Source: Candidatus Zixiibacteriota bacterium (GTDB lineage: Bacteria > Zixibacteria > MSB-5A5 > CAIYYT01). Taken from it: DNA of 5,196 bases. This document shows positions 1-5,196 of this stretch, piece by piece (positions within the stretch are counted from its first letter, which is position 1; each line of letters opens with the position of its first letter). The notes beneath the pieces are model-generated. The model had not been told where the DNA came from and made no database searches. It saw only the letters and a program-made list of their open reading frames with translations. The stretch is taken from NCBI GenBank assembly GCA_963205155.1, contig CAUJJY010000303.1, forward strand, positions 1 to 5,196. Direction: 5' to 3'. Made by a program: the position numbers and the translations under genes.

Positions 1-1713
1 CAGATTCAGGATTTAGCCGCTGCCGGTGCAATCAAGATTGCCGAGAAGCCGCCATTTGTTGAGCCGCTCAAACCCATCGCGACGCGGGAATTTCATCCGA
101 CCCATGCGCAAGAGGTCGCCATTGGCGAGTTGACTTCGGCGCTTGCGGCAGACAAATTCCAGCCATTTTTGCTTCACGGCGTGACGGGTTCCGGCAAGAC
201 CGAAGTTTATGTGGCGGCGATCCAAGAGGCAGTCAAGTCGGGCAAACAGGCAATTGTTTTGGTGCCGGAGATCGGTTTGGCGCAGGCGAGATATTTGCGG
301 TTGGAGAATGTCTTCGGCGCATCACTCGGACTGATTCACTCGCGACTCACCGCCCGTTCGCGCTATGAAATCTGGAACAAGGCGCGCTCCGGCAAGTTGC
401 AGATTGTGCTCGGTCCACGTTCGGCGATCTTCACACCATTCCCGAATCTCGGACTGATCGTTGTCGACGAGGAGCACGATGCGGCCTACAAACAGGCTTC
501 GCCCGCGCCGCGCTATAATGCCCGCGATCTGGCAGTTTATCGCGCGCAAAAACTCGGGGCCGTAGTTGTGCTCGGATCGGCGACGCCATCCGTTGAGAGT
601 TATTACAATGCCAAGAGCGGGAAGTACGGCTTGCTGGAATTGCCGGAAAGAGTCGACGGGCGTGATCTCCCGGCCGTTGAGATCGTCGATCTCAAGCAGA
701 GTTTCGAGAAGAAAGGCTCCGGTTACTTAAGTGACACTTTGATTGACGGTATCAACAGTGCACTTGAACAAAATGGGCAAGTGATGTTGTTGCTTAACCG
801 GCGGGGATTTGCGCCCTCGGTGCATTGTTACAGCTGCGGCAAGAAGCTCGAGTGCAAGAACTGTGCGGTTGCTCTGGTGTTTCACAAGGGGCGTAATCGC
901 CTGCTTTGTCATCTATGCGGGCATCAGGAATCGTATCCAGACAAATGCCCGACCTGCCAGAGCAATCTCTTTCTGTATCGCGGCATCGGCACTGAAAAGA
1001 TGGAAGAGGAGCTGCGCCGACGGTTGCCGGAGATTCCGGTCCTGCGGATGGATCTTGATTCGACGCGCAAGCAGGGGAGTTTCCGCGAGATCTACATGAA
1101 GTTCAGGTCAGGTGCTGCAAAGATGTTGTTGGGCACACAGATGATTTCGAAAGGATTTGATTTTCCCGATGTCGCATTGGTCGGCATCATCACCGCCGAT
1201 ACAACTTTGGAACTGCCGGATTTTCGCGCGCGCGAGCGAGCGTTTCAATTGCTGACACAGGCTTCGGGAAGAGCAGGGCGACTGAATTTTCCGGGGAAAG
1301 TGATACTGCAAACACTTCATCCGACCGATGCGACAATTGCGCTGGCGGCGGGGCACGACTTCAAAGGATTTTATGAAACGGAGATTACTGAACGCGAGGA
1401 ACTGCGATTCCCGCCGTTTACGCACTTGGTACTTGTTACTATTGAATCGAAGGATGCCAGTTTGGCGCAAAATGTTGCCGAATCACTGGGTGAGCAGTTC
1501 ACGAAATCGCTAAGTCGTCTTTGTTCGATTCAGGGGCCGATTCCGGCGCCGATTATGAAACTGCGAGAATATTTTCGTTTTCACCTATTGCTCAAGACTC
1601 GCAGTGTTCGCCGTGTGACGCCGATTCTGGATGAAATCGTGAATTCCAAGGAATTAATGGGGAATCGGAATGTCCATGTAATCGTCGATGTCGATCCGGT
1701 CGATATGATGTAA
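1..1713 (+). CDS. priA: Primosomal protein N' (PriA), replication-restart 3'-5' DNA helicase, 5'-truncated by window edge
   Basis: PriA recognises stalled forks and D-loops, unwinds the lagging arm by ATP hydrolysis and starts reloading of the replicative helicase. The frame is open from base 1, so the gene begins upstream; 570 C-terminal residues are visible. By comparison with family members of about 730-800 residues, roughly the first 160-240 are missing, mostly the 3'-end-binding and winged-helix DNA-binding region. In window numbering: Walker A GVTGSGKT at 60-67, DEEH box at 156-159, GSATPS at 192-197, and eight zinc-ligand cysteines at 276, 279, 285, 288, 303, 306, 316 and 319, inserted in the second helicase lobe as expected. 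Motif V GTQMISKG is at 378-385 and motif VI QASGRAGR at 420-427. The protein ends in VIVDVDPVDMM, close to the usual DVDP ending. The TTG at 130 is internal and is not a start. No lesion is visible, so the gene looks functional. Confidence 0.97.
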   Translation, partial: QIQDLAAAGAIKIAEKPPFVEPLKPIATREFHPTHAQEVAIGELTSALAADKFQPFLLHGVTGSGKTEVYVAAIQEAVKSGKQAIVLVPEIGLAQARYLRLENVFGASLGLIHSRLTARSRYEIWNKARSGKLQIVLGPRSAIFTPFPNLGLIVVDEEHDAAYKQASPAPRYNARDLAVYRAQKLGAVVVLGSATPSVESYYNAKSGKYGLLELPERVDGRDLPAVEIVDLKQSFEKKGSGYLSDTLIDGINSALEQNGQVMLLLNRRGFAPSVHCYSCGKKLECKNCAVALVFHKGRNRLLCHLCGHQESYPDKCPTCQSNLFLYRGIGTEKMEEELRRRLPEIPVLRMDLDSTRKQGSFREIYMKFRSGAAKMLLGTQMISKGFDFPDVALVGIITADTTLELPDFRARERAFQLLTQASGRAGRLNFPGKVILQTLHPTDATIALAAGHDFKGFYETEITEREELRFPPFTHLVLVTIESKDASLAQNVAESLGEQFTKSLSRLCSIQGPIPAPIMKLREYFRFHLLLKTRSVRRVTPILDEIVNSKELMGNRNVHVIVDVDPVDMM

Positions 1714-1725
1714 TAAGAATCGGAC

Positions 1726-1753
1726 TTGACAACTCCCTTGTTGTCAGTAACTT
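1726..1753 (+). promoter_or_regulatory. Possible sigma70-type promoter before the HD gene
   Basis: TTGACA at 1726-1731 matches the -35 consensus exactly. After a 16-base spacer, TAACTT at 1748-1753 keeps only the first, second and last bases of TATAAT. Transcription would start near 1760, giving a leader of about 22 bases to the ATG at 1782. This is in the widest gap between conserved genes in the window, where a secondary promoter is plausible. The -10 is weak and the host's promoter consensus is unknown, so the call is tentative. The inverted repeat at 1727-1746 overlaps it. Confidence 0.3.
1727..1746. repeat. Perfect 7-bp inverted repeat (TGACAAC-N6-GTTGTCA) between priA and the HD gene
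   Basis: The left arm at 1727-1733 and right arm at 1740-1746 are exact reverse complements around a six-base centre (TCCCTT). It lies 13 bases past the priA stop. As DNA it could be an operator, because it covers most of the candidate -35 and the spacer. As RNA it would form a 7-bp hairpin with a 6-base loop, with three G-C pairs and no following U-tract, so it is a poor intrinsic terminator. The repeat itself is directly visible; its function is inference. Confidence 0.5.
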
Positions 1754-1769
1754 CCAACACCTGCAGATG

Positions 1770-1774
1770 AAGGA
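1770..1774 (+). promoter_or_regulatory. Shine-Dalgarno AAGGA that decides the HD gene start
   Basis: AAGGA ends 7 bases before the ATG at 1782, an ideal spacing. The in-frame ATG at 1767, which would give five more residues (MKDAN), has only a pyrimidine-rich sequence without a purine-rich site upstream. The site lies inside the would-be extension, so the ATG at 1782 is the better start. Confidence 0.65.
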
Positions 1775-1781
1775 TGCGAAC

Positions 1782-2468
1782 ATGGACAAAGTCTCGACCG
1801 GAGACCGATTGGTTACAATCGACAAGGTAATGCATAGTGAGGAAGTCACGGCTTGGATCATCAAGGCGGACTACTATCTCGGCAAGCAAGGATATACTGA
1901 ACACGGCTTGCGCCACTGCAAGTTAGTATCCAAAATCGCTTACAATGTGCTCGAACGTCTTGGCCGTCCCGACCGCGTCTGTCATTTGGGTGCAATCGCC
2001 GCTTATCTGCACGATATCGGCAATGCCATCAACCGGCAGTTTCATGCACAATCGGGGGCGATTGCGGCGTATACGCTTTTGCATAATCTCGGCATGTCGG
2101 CTGAAGAGGCACTCGACGTTGCAGCGGCCATCGGCAACCACGACGACATGGAGACATTGCCCATTTCTGATATTGCCGCCGCCGTTATCCTCGCGGACAA
2201 GTCGGATGTGCATTCATCGCGGGTGCGCAATCTCGATCAGATCGGCACTGACATTCACGATCGTGTTAACTATGCTGCCAAGTCGTCGTTTTTGCGTGTC
2301 GATGTCGATCGTCAGACGATTACCCTGGAAATCACGATTGATGACAAAGTCGCATCGGTGATGGACTACTTTGAAATTTTCTTAACTCGTATGGTGATGT
2401 GTCGCAACGCGGCAAATCAGCTGAAAAGGAAATTTGAATTGGATATTAACGGGTACAAGTTGCAGTGA
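1782..2468 (+). CDS. HD-domain metal-dependent phosphohydrolase, substrate unknown
   Basis: This 228-residue protein belongs to the HD superfamily, whose members use His/Asp-bound metal ions to hydrolyse phosphate esters of nucleotides, nucleic acids or cyclic dinucleotides. Visible candidate ligands, numbered from the ATG at 1782: EHGLRH with H41 and H45, the LHDIGN doublet H77-D78, H88 in the following helix, H120 in GNHDD, and D139/D142 in LADKSDV. The set H..HD..H..H..D suggests a two-metal site rather than a minimal HD site. The HD fold covers about residues 35-150. The tail (about 165-228) looks like a beta hairpin then a helix, ending FELDINGYKLQ, and carries no motif I can name. There is no GYP motif, signal peptide or membrane segment, so it is probably a soluble cytoplasmic enzyme. 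A start at ATG 1767 would add five residues, but the AAGGA at 1770 favours 1782. Its stop overlaps the purM start by four bases, suggesting co-translation and perhaps a nucleotide-related role; that link is inference. Confidence 0.88.
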   Translation: MDKVSTGDRLVTIDKVMHSEEVTAWIIKADYYLGKQGYTEHGLRHCKLVSKIAYNVLERLGRPDRVCHLGAIAAYLHDIGNAINRQFHAQSGAIAAYTLLHNLGMSAEEALDVAAAIGNHDDMETLPISDIAAAVILADKSDVHSSRVRNLDQIGTDIHDRVNYAAKSSFLRVDVDRQTITLEITIDDKVASVMDYFEIFLTRMVMCRNAANQLKRKFELDINGYKLQ

Positions 2469-3502
2469 GTTCTAAAGGATTATCATACAAGGAAGCCGGG
2501 GTTGACATCGCTTCAGGCGATGAGGCCACAGCCCGCATAAAGAGACTGGTTCGCAAGACCTACACCAAAGCGGTGCTCAACGGCATCGGCGGTTTTGGCG
2601 GACTTTACGACGGCAAGTTTGCGGGCATGAAGAGTCCCGTGCTGGTGTCATCGGCTGATGGCGTCGGTACAAAGCTCAAGCTGGCCTTTATGACCGGCAA
2701 GCACGATACGGTCGGGCAGGATCTGGTCAACCACTGCACTAATGATATCCTCGTGATGGGCGCGCGTCCGCTGTATTTCCTTGACTATTTTGCGACTGGT
2801 AAATTAAGCCCCGGTGTTGTCGCCGAAGTTGTTTCCGGCATGGCGACGGCGTGCAAGCAGAACGGCTGTTCATTGATCGGCGGCGAGACAGCCGAGATGC
2901 CGGGCTTCTACCAGGAAAACGAATACGATCTCGCGGGATTCATTGTCGGAGTCGTCGATCGCAAACAGATTGTCGATGGCAGTAAAATCAAGCCGGGCGA
3001 CCTGATCATCGGACTTGAATCAAGCGGTCTCCATACCAACGGCTATTCGTTGGCACGCAAACTCTTCTTTGACACACTCGCGATGCTACCAAGTGACACA
3101 ATTCCGGAGTTGAGATGCACTGTCGCGGAAGCTCTGATGGCGGTTCATCGGAGTTATCTTAAGCCGGTAACCAAGCTTCGCTCCGAAGTGACGGTTCACG
3201 GTATGGCCCATATTACCGGAGGCGGCATACCGGGTAATCTGGTTCGCGTACTGCCAAACAATTGTCGTGCACAAATCGATCTCTCGTGCTGGCAGGTTCC
3301 GCCATTATTTGAGTTTATGCAGCGCAGCGGCGGCATCGAAGAAGACGACATGTTTGACGCTTTCAATATGGGTATTGGACTGATGATCGTTGTCGGCAAG
3401 AAAGACGCCGAGACGGCACTGCGCATTCTGCTTTCGCAACGCACCAAAGCTTACGTGGTTGGCGAAATTGTCAAAGGGAAACGTGGAGTCGAGTTGAAAT
3501 GA
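2465..3502 (+). CDS. purM: Phosphoribosylformylglycinamidine cyclo-ligase (AIR synthetase)
   Basis: PurM closes the imidazole ring in the fifth step of de novo purine synthesis, turning FGAM and ATP into aminoimidazole ribonucleotide, ADP and phosphate; it acts as a cytoplasmic homodimer. The 345 residues match the usual length of about 340-350. Family signatures appear in order: YKEAGVDI (8-15), GIGGFGGLYDGK (40-51), SADGVGTK (63-70), GQDLVNHCTNDI (84-95), GGETAEMPGFY (139-149), GLHTNGYSLAR (188-198), HITGGGIPGN (249-258) and FNMGIG (300-305), spanning both halves of the PurM fold. The start is GTG, within the GTGA overlap with the HD gene stop. No other start codon lies between it and the conserved YKEAG, and the usual N-terminal distance to that motif supports it. 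No strong Shine-Dalgarno precedes it, so translation probably depends on ribosomes finishing the HD gene. No other pur gene is in the window, so purine genes appear dispersed here. Confidence 0.97.
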   Translation: MSSKGLSYKEAGVDIASGDEATARIKRLVRKTYTKAVLNGIGGFGGLYDGKFAGMKSPVLVSSADGVGTKLKLAFMTGKHDTVGQDLVNHCTNDILVMGARPLYFLDYFATGKLSPGVVAEVVSGMATACKQNGCSLIGGETAEMPGFYQENEYDLAGFIVGVVDRKQIVDGSKIKPGDLIIGLESSGLHTNGYSLARKLFFDTLAMLPSDTIPELRCTVAEALMAVHRSYLKPVTKLRSEVTVHGMAHITGGGIPGNLVRVLPNNCRAQIDLSCWQVPPLFEFMQRSGGIEEDDMFDAFNMGIGLMIVVGKKDAETALRILLSQRTKAYVVGEIVKGKRGVELK

Positions 3503-3540
3503 GAAACGGCGCTTACGAAAAGTTGCTTGATGCCGTATAG
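3499..3540 (+). other. 13-codon ORF bridging purM and lnt; possible coupling peptide, may be chance
   Basis: ATG at 3499 overlaps the purM TGA as ATGA. The frame encodes MRNGAYEKLLDAV and stops with TAG at 3538-3540, 8 bases before the lnt ATG. GGAG at 3485-3488 lies 10 bases upstream and could serve as its ribosome binding site. A frame this short occurs often by chance and the peptide resembles nothing I recognise. What stands out is its fit: it spans almost the whole gap between the purM stop and the lnt start. It may only be a ribosome relay, or have no role. Confidence 0.2.
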
Positions 3541-3548
3541 AAGTTTGA

Positions 3549-5057
3549 ATGCGATTTAAGCTCCCCCAAAGAACTATCGTTCTAATCATTTCTGCCGTTT
3601 TTTTCAGTTTAGCTTTTGAGCCATCGCCGTTGTGGTTCCTGGTCTATTTCTTTGTGCCGATTTTTGCGGCTTCGATTCGCGGACTCGGGTTCAAAGAGGG
3701 TTTTCGCAGTGGCTACGTATTCGGGGTGATCACGGCAGTGTTGACTCTCTATTGGGTCGTTTACGTCAATGTTGTCGGCGTCATTTTGCTGGTGCTGCTT
3801 CATTCATTCTACTATGCCGTGATCGGTGGACTGGCCGGAGAAGCCACGAAACGTTACGGCCGGGCCGGGCTGTGGTCGTTGCCGATTCTGTGGGTCGGGA
3901 TGGAATACTCGCGATCTTTGACGCAGGTATCGTTCCCGTGGCAGAACATCTCATACACGCAGGCACCAAATATCGCGATCGTGCAGCTTGCTGAACTGAA
4001 TGGCGATGCGGTGGTGACGTTCTTCGTGTGCGTCGTCGGATTGATATTGTATCTCGCCTATGCCAACCTGCGGAGGATGGTTTTATCGAGCGTGCTGTTT
4101 CTGGCAGCGATTACGCTTTACAGCACAGCATATATCTGGGGAGTGACACGCATTCATCCGGTCGAGCCCGATTTCAGTGTGGCTGCCTTGCAGGGAAATA
4201 TTCCTGTCAATGAAAAATGGCAAAACGGTAAGGCTGACCACAACTTCGTCGCCTACGATGAATTGAGCGCACTGGCCGCAGATTCAGCACAGTTGCTCAT
4301 CTGGCCGGAGAGCGCCGCACCGATGTATCTGAATCTTGAACGTCCGTATATTTCCTGGATTGAGTCAATCGCCCGGCGCGAAAATGTCGATATCATGACC
4401 GGCGCGCTCTATATGATCCGCACACCGGAAGGCGTTCGCAAATATTACAATTCGGCGTTCTTCTTTTCACCAGAGGGGATGCTGCCGACACCGCACAACA
4501 AACTCCATCTTGTGCCGTTCGGTGAGCATATGCCGTATGCCGAAAAGATCAAGCCGATTGCGAAGTTCCGCGAGTTTGTGAAAGAACGCCTCGCACTCGA
4601 CATCTCCGACTTTCATCCCGGTGACAGTATCGTGACGTTTGAGTCGCACGGACGCCGGTTCGGGACGCTGATTTGCTTTGAGGTTGTGTATCCAGAGTTT
4701 GTTCGCGAAATGGTTAATAAAGGCGCCGAGTTTCTCGCCGTCATCACCAACGATGATTGGTTCGGTGAGACGGCGGGACCTTATCAGCATTTCTACATTC
4801 CCGTATTTCGCGCGGTAGAGAATCGCGTCTGGATTGTTCGCGCGGCGAACACCGGTATCTGTGGAATTTTCGATCCCTACGGCCGGGTCGTCGCTAAGAC
4901 GCAACTGGGCGGGCGCACATATCTAACCGGCAAGATCGGCCCGCGCATGGGCGAGACGATGTTCCAACGGCACGGCGCGGTGTTGGCAAAGATTTGCCTT
5001 GCGATGGCCGTTCTCGGGGGTATAATTCTTGCTGTTACAAGAAAGCGCTATGTTTAG
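3549..5057 (+). CDS. lnt: Apolipoprotein N-acyltransferase
   Basis: Lnt moves an acyl chain from phospholipid to the free amino group of the lipid-bearing N-terminal cysteine, the last step of lipoprotein maturation in diderm bacteria, and works in the inner membrane with its active site facing the periplasm. The 502 residues match the family (E. coli about 512). Hydrophobic segments lie at about 9-22, 26-43, 54-74, 76-96, 107-120, 155-172 and 177-198, then a nitrilase-like domain at about 205-475, and a last membrane helix at 480-497 ending in TRKRYV. The catalytic triad is E254 (IWPESA), K318 (HNKLHLVPFGE) and C376 (LICFEVVYPE). W224 in LQGNIPVNEKW, E326 and E378 match further residues important in E. 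coli Lnt. An in-frame TGA directly precedes the ATG, so no earlier start is possible. AGAAG at 3539-3543 is a weak Shine-Dalgarno. The stop overlaps the next gene by 8 bases. Confidence 0.96.
   Translation: MRFKLPQRTIVLIISAVFFSLAFEPSPLWFLVYFFVPIFAASIRGLGFKEGFRSGYVFGVITAVLTLYWVVYVNVVGVILLVLLHSFYYAVIGGLAGEATKRYGRAGLWSLPILWVGMEYSRSLTQVSFPWQNISYTQAPNIAIVQLAELNGDAVVTFFVCVVGLILYLAYANLRRMVLSSVLFLAAITLYSTAYIWGVTRIHPVEPDFSVAALQGNIPVNEKWQNGKADHNFVAYDELSALAADSAQLLIWPESAAPMYLNLERPYISWIESIARRENVDIMTGALYMIRTPEGVRKYYNSAFFFSPEGMLPTPHNKLHLVPFGEHMPYAEKIKPIAKFREFVKERLALDISDFHPGDSIVTFESHGRRFGTLICFEVVYPEFVREMVNKGAEFLAVITNDDWFGETAGPYQHFYIPVFRAVENRVWIVRAANTGICGIFDPYGRVVAKTQLGGRTYLTGKIGPRMGETMFQRHGAVLAKICLAMAVLGGIILAVTRKRYV
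4999..5026 (+). promoter_or_regulatory. Candidate sigma70-type promoter within the 3' end of lnt
   Basis: TATAAT at 5021-5026 is a perfect -10 box. TTGCGA at 4999-5004 matches four of six bases of the -35 consensus, with a 16-base spacer. Predicted transcription would start near 5033, about 17 bases before the ATG at 5050, which leaves room for the AAGAAAG at 5039-5045. The box is also coding sequence for Gly-Ile-Ile-Leu in the last Lnt membrane helix, so chance is possible, and the host may use a different promoter consensus. Confidence 0.3.
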
Positions 5058-5196
5058 ACGAGTCATCACTATGCTCATACTGACCCTGCTGCTTGATCCT
5101 TGCGTCTTCGCGCAGGTTTATCAATGGGAGAACCACACGAACAAGGATGAGGTGACCTCGCTGAATTCCTTTGGTGGCTTTGTCTGGGCCACAACC
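5050..5196 (+). CDS. Exported protein with signal peptide, 3'-truncated by window edge; possible beta-propeller
   Basis: Forty-nine codons are visible. The N-terminus MFRRVITMLILTLLLDPCVFAQ has two arginines, a hydrophobic core at about residues 5-15 and a VFA-Q junction typical of signal peptidase I, with cleavage likely after A21. The DPC at 16-18 does not make a lipobox, so it is probably not a lipoprotein. The mature start reads YQWENHTNKDEVTSL and then GGFVWATT. This W-x-x-H/Y-T...V-x-S/T-L...VWATT spacing resembles a first blade of the two-component-regulator-propeller or similar repeats, as seen in secreted or sensor proteins of FCB bacteria. One partial repeat is too little to be sure. 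The start overlaps the lnt stop by 8 bases; AAGAAAG at 5039-5045 is a weak ribosome binding site. A second ATG at 5071 would lose the arginines of the signal peptide, so 5050 is preferred. Confidence 0.75.
   Translation, partial: MFRRVITMLILTLLLDPCVFAQVYQWENHTNKDEVTSLNSFGGFVWATT

Noticed and set aside
1108..1470. 120-residue antisense frame within priA
   Set aside because: It lies opposite helicase motifs V and VI and its composition looks like a shadow frame.
1681..1710. Three spaced TCGAT units at the priA 3' end, with a similar GTCGATGTCGATC in the HD gene near 2298
   Set aside because: Both encode Val-Asp-Val-Asp stretches in conserved protein positions; the similarity is explained by codon choice.
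130..1713. A complete 527-residue PriA starting at TTG 130
   Set aside because: The frame is open to base 1 and the upstream residues continue the sequence before the Walker A motif, with a glutamine (HAQEVA) at the usual place; the gene is cut by the window edge.
1727..1750. Intrinsic terminator after priA
   Set aside because: The hairpin is only 7 bp with three G-C pairs and no T-tract follows, so it does not meet the pattern.
1945..2361. 138-residue + strand frame inside the HD gene
   Set aside because: Overlaps the HD catalytic motifs in another frame; arginine- and serine-rich composition typical of an out-of-frame reading.
4467..4904. 145-residue antisense frame within lnt
   Set aside because: It lies wholly over the catalytic domain of lnt, has no recognisable motif, and is explained as a shadow of the coding strand.
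5050..5105. Lipoprotein signal with Cys18 in the last protein
   Set aside because: The residues before the cysteine are L-D-P, which do not fit a lipobox; VFA-Q gives a better signal peptidase I site.

Overview
The window is a compact block of housekeeping genes, all on the + strand, from a bacterium of roughly balanced base composition. It holds the 3' part of priA, an HD-domain metal phosphohydrolase of unknown substrate, purM, lnt, and the first 49 codons of an exported protein. Lnt acts on lipoproteins bound for an outer membrane, so the host is most likely a diderm (Gram-negative type). The sequence contains no marker that fixes the phylum. The gene mix and the YQWENHT...VTSL...GFVWATT start of the last protein, which resembles a propeller repeat, remind me of FCB-group candidate phyla such as Zixibacteria; this is a low-confidence guess.

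Layout. Positions 1-1713 hold PriA helicase, open at the left window edge, with all helicase motifs and the eight-cysteine zinc module intact. Positions 1714-1781 form the largest gap between conserved genes (68 bases). It carries a perfect 7+7 inverted repeat overlapping a consensus -35 hexamer, and then an AAGGA ribosome binding site that favours the ATG at 1782 as the start of the HD gene. The HD gene stop and the purM GTG start overlap in GTGA (2465-2468). A 46-base gap separates purM from lnt and is filled by a 13-codon ORF that begins in ATGA overlap with the purM stop and ends 8 bases before the lnt ATG. The lnt stop overlaps the start of the exported-protein gene by 8 bases, and a TATAAT box with a partial -35 lies just upstream inside lnt.

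Together the tight spacing suggests one transcription unit, possibly with internal promoters before the HD gene and before the last gene. The products serve different processes: replication restart (PriA), an unknown phosphohydrolase step (HD), the fifth step of purine synthesis (PurM), and lipoprotein maturation (Lnt). The HD-purM overlap is the only contextual hint to the HD protein's role. I see no RNA gene, mobile element, CRISPR array or convincing intrinsic terminator. I do not see an undescribed multi-gene system; the findings are small-scale regulatory and gene-boundary observations.
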